A stretch of 64,000 nucleotides of DNA from Chloroflexota bacterium (lineage in GTDB: Bacteria > Chloroflexota > UBA11872): assembly GCA_022824865.1 (NCBI GenBank), contig JAJDZD010000053.1, positions 1 to 64,000 of the forward strand, in the 5' to 3' direction. The translations under genes were made by a program, and so were the position numbers. The notes below the pieces were generated by a model that saw nothing but the letters and a program-made list of their open reading frames with translations, had not been told where the DNA came from and did not search any database. This document shows positions 18,305 through 27,900 of this stretch, in pieces (position 1 is the stretch's first letter; each line of letters opens with the position of its first letter).

Positions 18305-19090
18305 ATGCGCATCCTCCGCATCGTCTCCGCCTTCCTGCGGGCGGCGATCCTCAAGGAAACCGCCTACCGCGCCGAACTCGTCGGCAACCTCTTCCGCAGC
18401 GTTATCGGCATCGCCGTGGCCGTCGGCGGCCTGGCCGTCGTGTTTTCCCACACCAGCGAACTCAGCGGCTGGCGCCTCGAGCAGGCCATGGTCCTGCTCG
18501 GTGTCTACTACCTGGTTCAGGGGATCGTCCAGACCGCCCTCAGCCCCAGCCTCAACGAGGTCGTCAGCGAAGTCCGCAAGGGCACCTTCGACTATGTCTT
18601 GCTGAAGCCCGTCCCCTCGCTGCTGCTCTCCAGCACCCGTCGTTTCGTCGTCTGGCACGTCGCCGACGTGATGCTGGGCGGAGCAATCATCGCCATCGGA
18701 CTGATCCGCCTGGAAGCCCAGATCACTTTCGGCGTCGCCGCCGTCTTCGTCGGTGTCATGGTGGGCGGCGTCGCCATCGTGTTCTCGATCTGGCTGGCGC
18801 TCACCACGCTGGTCTTCTGGTTCGTGCGCGTCGAGAACATCACCATGATCTTCCAGCTCTTCTTCGACACCGGCCGCTACCCCGTCGAGATTTACCCCTT
18901 CTGGCTCCGCCAGTTGCTGACCTTCGTCTTCCCTGTCGCATTCATCACCACCGTCCCCGCCCAGACCATCACCGGCCGCGAACCGCTGGTCGCCATCTGG
19001 CTGGCGCCCCTTATCGGCGTCCTCGCGCTGCTGGCCGCCGCCCGCTTCTGGCGCATCGGCCTCAGCCGCTACACCAGCGCCTCAAGCTGA
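18305..19090 (+). CDS. ABC-2 type permease
   Basis: Hydrophobic; FFDTGRYPVEIYPFWLRQLLTFVFPVAFITTVPAQTITGR pattern typical of this permease family. Confidence 0.88.
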   Translation: MRILRIVSAFLRAAILKETAYRAELVGNLFRSVIGIAVAVGGLAVVFSHTSELSGWRLEQAMVLLGVYYLVQGIVQTALSPSLNEVVSEVRKGTFDYVLLKPVPSLLLSSTRRFVVWHVADVMLGGAIIAIGLIRLEAQITFGVAAVFVGVMVGGVAIVFSIWLALTTLVFWFVRVENITMIFQLFFDTGRYPVEIYPFWLRQLLTFVFPVAFITTVPAQTITGREPLVAIWLAPLIGVLALLAAARFWRIGLSRYTSASS

Positions 19091-19768
19091 ACTCGCGGCC
19101 AACTCGCGAGCCCGAACCAGCACCGCGTCCAACATCGGCGGCGTCAGCCGCCCCGTAAACGTGTTCTGCTGGCTCGGGTGGTACGCCCCCAGCAACGTCC
19201 ACTCCTCAACCGCCGCTTCCACCCCGTGCCCAAACCTCGGCGCCGGCCGAGGCACTGTCAGTCCCCGCTCTCTGAACACCCGCAGCAACTGCCGCCACGC
19301 CTCCCCACCCAGCGCCACCGCCACCCGAGCATTCGCCAACAGATCCAACTCGGCCTCCAGCCACCGCTGGCACTCCGCGCGCTCCTCGGCCGTCGGCCGG
19401 TTCGCCGGCGGCGCGCACCGCACGATCGCCGTCACAAACGCATCGCGCAGTTCCATTCCGTCGCCCCGGCGCCGGCTCTCCGCTTGGCTCGCAAATCCCG
19501 CGCGATGCAGCGCCCCAAACAGGAAATCCCCCGACCTATCCCCCGTAAACACCCGTCCGGTCCGGTTCCCCCCGTGCGCCGCCGGCGCCAGCCCGACCAG
19601 CAGCACCCGAGCTTCCGGATCGCCAAACCCCGCAACCGGCCGACCCCAGTATGTTTGGTCGCGATAGGCTGCCCGCTTCGTCCGCGCCACCTCCTCCCGC
19701 CAGGCCACAAGCCGCGCACACCGGCGACAGCCATGTATCTGCCCCTCCAGCGCCGCCAGTTCGCTCAC
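19082..19768 (-). CDS. uracil-DNA glycosylase family 5 (UdgB-like)
   Basis: CRRCARLVAWREEVA...YWGRPVAGFGDPEARVLLVGLAPAAHGGNRTGRVFTGDRSG; YHPSQQNTFTGRLT. Confidence 0.92.
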   Translation of the reverse strand: MSELAALEGQIHGCRRCARLVAWREEVARTKRAAYRDQTYWGRPVAGFGDPEARVLLVGLAPAAHGGNRTGRVFTGDRSGDFLFGALHRAGFASQAESRRRGDGMELRDAFVTAIVRCAPPANRPTAEERAECQRWLEAELDLLANARVAVALGGEAWRQLLRVFRERGLTVPRPAPRFGHGVEAAVEEWTLLGAYHPSQQNTFTGRLTPPMLDAVLVRARELAASSA

Positions 19769-20694
19769 GCCGCCGCGGCCGCCCTCGTCACTCGCTCCAG
19801 GAACGGCCGCGCCAGCGCCAGCAATTCACCCGGTCGCTCCTCCTGCACCAGGTGTCCTGCCATCTCGACGATCCGGATTTCCGCATCGCGAAACTGCTCC
19901 GCCAGCGCCTCCGCCTGCGACGAAGCCGCGGTTCGGTCTGCCTCCCCCCAAACCAGCAGCACCGGACACCGCGTCGCGGCAATGGCGTCTTCATAGTCCG
20001 ATGGATCCACCCCCCGCAGCATCGCCGGCAGCGCCTCAAAGAACCCGGGACTTCCGTACGGCAGGTACTGCCGGTCCACGTCAGCCTCCGTTGTTGCCCA
20101 GGCGTCGTACCGTCCCAGCATCTGCCCCACGCGCACGTACCAGCGTTGCGCATACAGCCGCCGCGCCATCGCCGCCGAAGCCCCTGGCATCAGCTTCCCG
20201 AGCTTGATCGACCAGCGGATGTACCGACCGGCAACCAGGAACGGATCGACAAGCAACAGGCCAAGCACGCGCTCCGGGTGCAATGCGGCCAGGGACACCG
20301 CCGCCTGCGCGCCGGCGGAGCTTGCCACCAGGACAACTCGCGACAGCTGGTGCTCGTCCAGCCACTCCCCCAGTCGGTCCGCCTGCGCCTCGCCGTCATA
20401 CCGCGCATCCGCCGGCTTGTCGGACAGGCCGTGTCCCAGCGGATCCAGCCAGTGCACCCGGTACTCACGCGCCAGCGCCGGCGTAACAAACTCCCAGGTC
20501 TGTGAATTTCCGGCGAACCCTGGCAGCAGAACCAGGTCGGGTCCGGCGCCGAAACTGCGGCTATACACGCGGCCCTCACGCAGCGGCGTGCGGTGCCCGT
20601 CCTCCAGGTGGTCCGTGATGTCATACGGTTCCGGACGGCCGCGAAAGGCAAACCACGCCGCCGCCACTGCCGCGGCCAGCGCCAGCTTTCTCAC
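19765..20694 (-). CDS. alpha/beta hydrolase (GTG start proposed at 20694)
   Basis: LLPGFAGNSQTWEFV, HWLDPLGHGLSDKP, VVLVASSAGAQAAVSLA, AGHLVQEERP. Confidence 0.88.
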   Translation of the reverse strand: MRKLALAAAVAAAWFAFRGRPEPYDITDHLEDGHRTPLREGRVYSRSFGAGPDLVLLPGFAGNSQTWEFVTPALAREYRVHWLDPLGHGLSDKPADARYDGEAQADRLGEWLDEHQLSRVVLVASSAGAQAAVSLAALHPERVLGLLLVDPFLVAGRYIRWSIKLGKLMPGASAAMARRLYAQRWYVRVGQMLGRYDAWATTEADVDRQYLPYGSPGFFEALPAMLRGVDPSDYEDAIAATRCPVLLVWGEADRTAASSQAEALAEQFRDAEIRIVEMAGHLVQEERPGELLALARPFLERVTRAAAAA

Positions 20695-20809
20695 GCAGAA
20701 TCTCCCTGGGTCGCCACTACCTCTCCCTATGCTAGGCTGCGACTTCGCAGCCCGTCGCGCCGGGCCCGCCGTTGCGCGACGCAAACCACCTACTGAGAAC
20801 AGCCCGCCT

Positions 20810-21142
20810 GTGCGCACTTACGAGCTTGTGGTGATCTACGGGGTCGAGCAAGTCCCCGAACTCACTGCCGCCCACATTGACGCCGTAACCGAACGCATCA
20901 GCGCGCACGGTGGCGAAGTCGATACCGCCAACACCTGGGGCCGCCGCAAATTCGCCTACCCCATCAAGAAGCAGCGTGAGGGGCATTACGTCCTCCTCAA
21001 GTTCACCATCGACCCCGCCAACATCGGCGAGCTTGAGGCCTCCCTGCGCCTTGTCGAAGACGTCACCCGCTTCCTTATCGTCGCCGAAGATCCCGAAGTG
21101 GCCGCCTACGAAGCCAAGCAACTGGCCGAGCTTCATCGGTGA
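20810..21142 (+). CDS. rpsF: 30S ribosomal protein S6
   Basis: RTYELVVIYGVEQVPE...NTWGRRKFAYPIKKQREGHYVLLKF; followed by ssb and rpsR. GTG start. Confidence 0.95.
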   Translation: MRTYELVVIYGVEQVPELTAAHIDAVTERISAHGGEVDTANTWGRRKFAYPIKKQREGHYVLLKFTIDPANIGELEASLRLVEDVTRFLIVAEDPEVAAYEAKQLAELHR

Positions 21143-21621
21143 CCGACCAAAGCGGCCAGCGCCGCGGTCGCTCGCGAGGACTCAATCGCGTGCAGATCAT
21201 CGGCAACCTGGGGCGCGATCCGGAGATGCGCTTCACCCAGGGTGGCACGCCCGTCACCAACTTTTCCGTCGCTGTCAGCCGCAGTTGGCAATCGCGTGAC
21301 GGCGAGATGCGCGAAGAAACGGAATGGTTCCGTGTTGTCGCCTGGACTCGTCTGGCCGAGATTGCCAACGAATACCTGCGCCGTGGTTCCAAGGTCTATG
21401 TCGAAGGCCGCTTGGCCACCCGCACGTGGCAGGACCGCGAAGGCAACGAGCGCACAACGACGGAACTCGTTGCCCAGGAGATGATCATGTTGGGTGGGCG
21501 TGAAGAAGGCCCACGGCGCGACGACTACGATGGCCAGCGCGGCGGCTATGCTGGTGGCCAGCCTGCCGGACGCTCGGCGGATCAGGACGACGAAATCAGC
21601 CCCGACGACCTGCCGTTCTGA
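21139..21621 (+). CDS. ssb: single-stranded DNA-binding protein
   Basis: [36 protein letters not shown]; acidic C-terminal tip [11 protein letters not shown]. Confidence 0.97.
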   Translation: MTDQSGQRRGRSRGLNRVQIIGNLGRDPEMRFTQGGTPVTNFSVAVSRSWQSRDGEMREETEWFRVVAWTRLAEIANEYLRRGSKVYVEGRLATRTWQDREGNERTTTELVAQEMIMLGGREEGPRRDDYDGQRGGYAGGQPAGRSADQDDEISPDDLPF

Positions 21622-21647
21622 CGGCGTGTGAAACAGGAACAGGTTTG

Positions 21648-22037
21648 ATGACCCAGGACGGCCAGACAACGCAGGAAACGACCACAGAGGAACCACGTGG
21701 CGGCGCGTCGGGAGACGGCCCGCGCGGAGGCGGCCCCCGTGGTGGAGGCGGCCCTCGCGGCGGCGGTGGCCCCCGAGGCGGCGGCGGACGTGGTCGCGGC
21801 CGCGGGCGTGGGCGCGGCTTCCGGCGTCGCGGCGACTACTTCAAGCAGACCGGCGAGCCCATCGACTACAAGAACTCCCAACTGCTGCGTCGCTTCATCG
21901 CCGACAGCGGCCGCATTGAGTCACGCCGCAAGACCGGGATAACAGCCAAGAACCAGCGCAAGCTGGCGATTGCCATCAAGCGCGCCCGCTACCTGGGGCT
22001 CCTGCCCTACATCGTGCGGCGCCGCCTCCGCGGCTAG
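21648..22037 (+). CDS. rpsR: 30S ribosomal protein S18 with Gly/Arg-rich N-terminal extension
   Basis: C-term [51 protein letters not shown]-term [30 protein letters not shown]. Confidence 0.95.
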   Translation: MTQDGQTTQETTTEEPRGGASGDGPRGGGPRGGGGPRGGGGPRGGGGRGRGRGRGRGFRRRGDYFKQTGEPIDYKNSQLLRRFIADSGRIESRRKTGITAKNQRKLAIAIKRARYLGLLPYIVRRRLRG

Positions 22038-22055
22038 CCTCAGGCCGCCGCGCGG

Positions 22056-23162
22056 ATGTCCCCGCGCACCAGGGCCCAGCGCCGTCGTGCCCAACGCGAC
22101 CGCCGGCGTGCCGCGCGCAAACCCGTCCAGGCCCACGTCCGCTGGCGGGACGTCCCAAACTCGGTCCGCGACTGGAGCGAACTGACCCGCGCCCAACGTA
22201 CCGCCGCGACAGCCAAGATCGTGGCCGTTGCCGCCACCCTCATCCTCTCGGTCGTAAGTGCCCTGATCGGCGTCGCACTCTACGGCGAACTCGTCGTGCG
22301 GCCCGCGGAGCCGGTCTCCACGGTCAACGGCGAACCGATTCCCGCATCGCGCTACGCCGACTTTATGGCCCTGCGCCGGTTCGAACTAAGTCGCGAGCTT
22401 GCTGACGCACCAACCTCCACCGATCCCCGCGACCCCAGTCACCCCCAGGCCCAACTCTCCACCCTCACCATCAGCGCCGTAACCGAACTCACGAACGCGC
22501 AACTCATGCGTGCCGAAGCGGCGGCCCTGGGCGTGCGGATCGATGAGCATGCGGTCAATGTGGCGCTATACGACTTCGTCAGCGGTCCTGGCGAGATCGC
22601 CGACGACTTCGACTACAGCACCGCGTTTGCCGAAATCCGCGATCAAACCCAGCTTGACTCCCGCACCATTCGCAGCGTCATCGCCGACCGCGCGCTGGCA
22701 GACGCCGTGGCCGACCATCTGGCCGCCGGTCTGGACCCCGCGCCCGAGCAGATTCGCGCCTCGCAGATTGTCGTCCCCACTGAGGAAGCCGCCGAGACCG
22801 TGATCGCGCGGTTGGACGCATATCAGCCGTTCGAGCTTGTCGCTGAACAGGTATCCACCGACGCTAACAGCGCCCCCGACGGCGGCGAACTTGGCTGGCT
22901 GCCCCGCGGCCTGATGCCGGACGCCTGGGACGAGGCCGCCTTCGCCCTTCGACCGGGGGGGCGCAGCCAACCCATCTCCACCCCACAGGGCTGGCATGTG
23001 ATTCTCGTCCACGAGCAGTCCGAATCGCGCCAACTCGATCCCGAAGCCGCCGAGAGCCGCCGCCAGATCACCTACGACAACTGGCTCCAAACCCTGCGCA
23101 CCGCCGCCGATGTCGAATTCCTCCTGACGCCCGAAATCATCGACTGGGCCACTCGGCGCTAG
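22056..23162 (+). CDS. membrane-anchored SurA/PpiC-like peptidyl-prolyl isomerase
   Basis: N-term TM; VNGEPIPASRYADF; IVVPTEEAAETVIARLDAYQPFELVAEQVSTDANSAPDGGELGWLPRG. Confidence 0.87.
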   Translation: MSPRTRAQRRRAQRDRRRAARKPVQAHVRWRDVPNSVRDWSELTRAQRTAATAKIVAVAATLILSVVSALIGVALYGELVVRPAEPVSTVNGEPIPASRYADFMALRRFELSRELADAPTSTDPRDPSHPQAQLSTLTISAVTELTNAQLMRAEAAALGVRIDEHAVNVALYDFVSGPGEIADDFDYSTAFAEIRDQTQLDSRTIRSVIADRALADAVADHLAAGLDPAPEQIRASQIVVPTEEAAETVIARLDAYQPFELVAEQVSTDANSAPDGGELGWLPRGLMPDAWDEAAFALRPGGRSQPISTPQGWHVILVHEQSESRQLDPEAAESRRQITYDNWLQTLRTAADVEFLLTPEIIDWATRR

Positions 23163-23177
23163 GCGTCTGGCTCAGTA

Positions 23178-23338
23178 GAGACCTTTGCGCAACCCGAGAA
23201 GCGGGTGTGCGATGTCAATCTCCTCAAGCGGGCGCTGTTCTTTCCCCTCTCCCACGGGAGAGGAGACTTCTGGCGCCCGCGCCAGAAGGAAGGTGAGGGG
23301 TCTTCCGGGCACCCAGGCCCGGGTTACGCAAAGCTCTC
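23178..23338. mobile_element. MITE-like element, 161 bp, with putative target-site duplication
   Basis: TIRs GAGACCTTTGCGCAACCCG / CGGGTTACGCAAAGCTCTC; flanked by direct TCAGTA (23172-23177 and 23339-23344). Confidence 0.75.
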
Positions 23339-23363
23339 TCAGTAGCCTCCACGTCCTGCGCGC

Positions 23364-24557
23364 CTACGAGCCCGCCGCAGCCGCCGGCGCGTCGACCGGC
23401 ACGTCCCCCTTGCGGCGCACCAACGTGCTCAGAATCAGCGCCAGTACCGCCAGCCCGGCGCCGCCGATAAACGGCACCTGGTGCCCAAAGGCCTCCCACA
23501 GGATTCCGCCGGTCACTGGCAACGCCACCGCCGCCACGTGATTCATCGTTTGCCCCGCCACCAGGCTCGGACGCAAATCGTCCGGCGTCACCAGGATTCG
23601 TCGCAGATACGTCGTAATGCCCACCTCCGCGCTGAAGAACAGGTGGTCAAGGATGTACAGCACAAACAGCACGCCCAGCCACGGCACCACGGCGTAACCG
23701 ACAAATATCGCCGCCAAAGCGCCAAACGCAATCACCAGGATCGGCCGCTCGCCCACCCGGTCGATCAATCGTCCGAACACATAGGCGCCGCCGATTGACA
23801 CCATGCTGTTGATCAGCGCCAGGATCGTGATCGTCCGCACCGACACGCCGTAACTGTCAACCAGCAGAAAGATCGCAAATGTCATGAAGATATGGCGCCG
23901 ACCGCCATCCAGAAACGTCAACGCGTAGTACAGCCAGTAGCTCCGCCGCAAGACGATCCTGGGTGGCCGCCCGATCTTTCCCATCGAGCGCAGCTGCCAC
24001 ACCGCCAGCGCCGCCAGCGCCGCCACGCCGCCCGACAGCAGAAACAGCGGCCGGATGCCGGTCGCCAGCACCGTCACGGCCAGCAGTACCACCAGGATGC
24101 CAATCAGCTGCGCCCCCGCCATCAGCGACCGCAACTGCCCAAGCCGTCGCCCCTGCGTATCGACAGTACTCAGCCGCAACGCAATTGTGTTGGCCACCGG
24201 CCACCACAGGTGAAACCCGATGCTTTGCGTCAGCGAAAAGATGATCAACACCTCCATCGAATCCACGTGAAAGTAGTTGACATAACCAATGCACAGCAGC
24301 AACAGCGCAGCGGCGCCCACCACCGGCTCGGCGATCGTCATCAACGCCGCGCCCATCACGATCGTCAGCAAGCCGGGAACCTCGCGAATGGTCTCCAGCA
24401 GACCCAGCTCGCTGGGCCGGATCCCGATCTCCTCCACCAGGAAATTGGTGGACACGGTGATGAAGATCGAAAAAGCCAAGCCGAATCCGAACGCGGCCGC
24501 GGCCAGCCAGGCGAACGGCGGAATGTCGCGCCCGCCGAAAACGTTCAGATGGCGCAC
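23364..24557 (-). CDS. MFS transporter
   Basis: 12-TM-like; FGRLIDRVGERPILVIAFG. Confidence 0.85.
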   Translation of the reverse strand: MRHLNVFGGRDIPPFAWLAAAAFGFGLAFSIFITVSTNFLVEEIGIRPSELGLLETIREVPGLLTIVMGAALMTIAEPVVGAAALLLLCIGYVNYFHVDSMEVLIIFSLTQSIGFHLWWPVANTIALRLSTVDTQGRRLGQLRSLMAGAQLIGILVVLLAVTVLATGIRPLFLLSGGVAALAALAVWQLRSMGKIGRPPRIVLRRSYWLYYALTFLDGGRRHIFMTFAIFLLVDSYGVSVRTITILALINSMVSIGGAYVFGRLIDRVGERPILVIAFGALAAIFVGYAVVPWLGVLFVLYILDHLFFSAEVGITTYLRRILVTPDDLRPSLVAGQTMNHVAAVALPVTGGILWEAFGHQVPFIGGAGLAVLALILSTLVRRKGDVPVDAPAAAAGS

Positions 24558-24622
24558 GTCAGTGGTTGGGCGCTGCCAGTGGCATTCGTGCCGAAGCCGA
24601 AACGGGGCCTGGCGTCAGCGCC

Positions 24623-24838
24623 TCAGCGACGCAGCCGCCCTTTGCCGTCGCACTTCGGGCACTTCCCGCTCAACTCGTGCCAACCGCCGGGCTTGGACGG
24701 ATCCGGCCAGCGCTCATTGACCGCTCCGGTTCCCTCGCAGCGCGTGCAGATAGGTCCGGTCGGCGGCAGGATGCGCGGCAACAGCAACACCGCCGCCACC
24801 ACCAGCGCCGTGAAGATGATCCACACTTCAAGTGGCAT
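24623..24838 (-). CDS. small membrane protein with DnaJ-like CxxCxG zinc motifs
   Basis: MPLEVWIIFTALVVAAVLLL...CTRCEGTGAVNE...CPKCDGKGRLRR; ATG at 24838 (supplied ORF to 25453 is over-extended antisense). Confidence 0.75.
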   Translation of the reverse strand: MPLEVWIIFTALVVAAVLLLPRILPPTGPICTRCEGTGAVNERWPDPSKPGGWHELSGKCPKCDGKGRLRR

Positions 24839-24967
24839 ACCGACCTCTGCGCTTCGGCGCCCCTCGCTCGCCCCGCCAGTATAGGCAGCCGCCCCTCGCG
24901 GCCACCGGTCGGTTGTCCGAATCTCCGGCCGAATCCTAGAATCGGCCATCACTTGAGGAGCGCACGT

Positions 24968-27900
24968 TTGGCCGGATTCGCCCACCTCCACGTCCACAGC
25001 GAATTCAGCCTGCTCGACGGCTTCTGCCGAATCCCGGACCTCATCGAGCGCACTGCCGCGCTCGGCATGGACTCGGTCGCGATCACCGACCACGGCGCCA
25101 TGTACGCCGCCGCCGACTTCTACCTGGCGGCCCGCGAGAAGGGCGTCCGCCCCATCATCGGCTGCGAGGTATACGTCGCTCCGCGCTCCCACACCGACCG
25201 CGACCCCGCGCTGGACCGCCGCTCCTTCCACCTCACCCTGCTTGCTCGCAACCTCACCGGCTATCGCAACCTGGTGCGCCTGGTCTCGCGTGCCAGCCTG
25301 CACGGCTTCTACTACAAGCCGCGCGTGGACCGTGAACTCCTGGCGGCCCACGCCGAGGGCCTGATCTGCCTCTCCGGCTGCCCGTCGAGCGAACTGTCGC
25401 GTGCGGTCTCCTCCGGCAACCTGGCCCGCGCCGAAGAGGTGGCCCGCTGGCACGCCGACACGTTCGGTCCGGAGAACTACTACCTCGAGATCCAGCGCCC
25501 GGGACTGCCCGACCAGGAACCCTTGGCGCAGGGGATCATCGAGTTGGCTGGCGGCCTGGGCCTACCGCTGGTCGCCTCCAACGACGTCCACTACCTCACG
25601 CCCGACGACAAGGACGCCCACGACATCCTGCTCTGCATTCAGACGGGCAGCTTGGTGGCCGACACCGACCGCATGCGCATGGAAGGCGAGTGGCACCTCA
25701 AGTCACCCGAGGAGATGGCCCAGGCTTTCGACGATCAACCTGACGCCCTGGCCAATACCGTGACCATTGCCGAGCGCTGCGATCTCGACCTCCCCTTCGG
25801 TCGGATCGCCATGCCCTCGGTCGAAGTCCCGAATGGACACACGGTCAAATCACACCTCGCCGAACTGGCCACCCAGGGCTTGGCCCGTCGCATCCCGAAT
25901 GCCGACGCCAGGTACCACGAACGCCTGGCCTACGAACTCGACGTCATCGACCAGACCGACTTTGGCGAGTACCTGCTGCTGGTGCGCGAAATCTTCGCCT
26001 TCGCACGAGACCAGGGCATGTTGACCGCTCCGCGCGGCTCCGTGAATGGCAGCCTGGTCGCCTTCGCCACCGATATGTCGGATATCGACCCGGTCAAGCA
26101 CGACATCATCTTCGAGCGGTTCCTCACCATCGGCCGCAAGGGCTCCATGCCCGACGTGGACATGGACTTCCCAAGCGACCGGCGCGACGAAGTCATCGAA
26201 TACATGATCCGGCGCTTCGGCTCGGACCACGTGGCCCAGATCGTCACCTTCGGAACACTGGCCGCCCGCGCCGCCGTACGCGATGTGGGCCGCGTCCTCG
26301 GCATGGAATACGGCCTGACCGACCGCGTGGCCAAGCTCATTCCGGTCAATCCCGTCGACCCCTACACCATCGGCCGTTCGCTGGACGAGGTCGAAGAGCT
26401 CAAGAGCCTCTACCAGCAGGACGACGCCGTCCGCCGGCTGCTGGACTCGGCGCGCCGGATCGAAGGCGTGGCCCGTCACGCGTCCACCCACGCGGCCGGG
26501 CTTGTGGTGTCGCGGGATCCCCTGCAGGAACACGTGCCGCTCACGCGCTCCGCCGAAGGCCGGCCGGTCGCGCAGTTCACCTTCCAGACCATAGAGAAAA
26601 TCGGCCTGCTGCAACTGGACGTGCTGGGTCTTTCGAACTTCCGCACCATCCAGCACGCCCTGCGGCTGGTGGAGCAGGCCACCGGCCGGGCGCTGGCGCC
26701 CCAGGACATCCCGTTGGACGACGACAAGGCCTTCGCCCTGCTGCGGCGCGGCCGCACGATTGGCGTCTTCCAGATGGAGGGCGCCGGAATGACGCGCACG
26801 CTGCGCGAACTTGCGCCCACCAGCATCGGCGAAGTAGCCGCCATCATCGCGCTCTACCGCCCGGGGCCGATGGCCAACATCCCCACCTACATCGACCGCA
26901 AGCACGGCCGCTCCGCCCCCGAATACCTCCACGAACGACTCGAGCCGATCCTCCGCGAAACCTACGGTGTGCTCGTCTACGCCGACCAGGTGCTCATGAT
27001 CGCCCGTCACCTGGCCGGCTATTCCTGGGACGAAGCCGACAACTTCCGCCGGGCCGTCGGCAAGAAGATCCGTGAAGCCTTGCAAAGCGAACACGAGAAA
27101 TTCGTGGCGCGGAGCGTGCAGGAAGGGATTCCGAACAAAGTCGCCGAGGAGATCTTCGCGCTGATCGAGCCGTTCGCCGGCTACGGATTCAACAAGGCCC
27201 ACGCCGTCTCGTACGCCGTCATCGCCTACTGGACCGCCTGGCTCAAGGCTCACTACCCGGTGCAGTTCCTCACGGCGCTGCTGGACACCGACGCCGGCGA
27301 CGTTGGCAAGGTCGCCAGCACGCGCCTGGAGGCCGAACTGCTCGGCGTCAACGTCCTGCCGCCCAACATCAACCAGAGCGGCGTGACGTTCGAGCCAAGC
27401 GGCGACTCGATCGTGTTTGGGCTGGCGGCCGTCAAGAACGTGGGTGAAGCCGCCGTCGAAGCCATCGCGGCGGCGCGGCAGGAGGAGGGCCCATTCAGTT
27501 CACTGGCCGACGCCTGCGAGCGCGTCGATCTGCGCCGAGCCCCCAAACGCGCCTGGGAGTCGCTGATCAAGGTCGGCGCCCTGGATGAACTTGGTGAACG
27601 CCAGGCCATGCTGGAAGCGCTTGAACCCGCCATGAAGCGTGGTCAACGCACTCAGACGGACCGGGCCGCAGGGCAGACGACCATGTTTGGCATCGGGCTG
27701 CTGCCGGAATCGACTGAGCCGGCGCTGGAACTTCCCGACGTGCCGGCGGCCGCCGAGGCCGAGCGCCGCCGCTGGGAGAAGGAACTGCTGGGTCTGTACG
27801 TAACGCCCAGCCCCCTCTCCGACCCGGCCATCGGCGAGCAACTCGCCGCCAACGTCGACGCCCGCATCTACGAGTTGGAGGACACCCATCACGGCCAGAC

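Noticed and set aside
25850-27253. 467-aa minus-strand ORF antisense to dnaE
   Set aside because: Typical GC-rich shadow ORF; no family signal.
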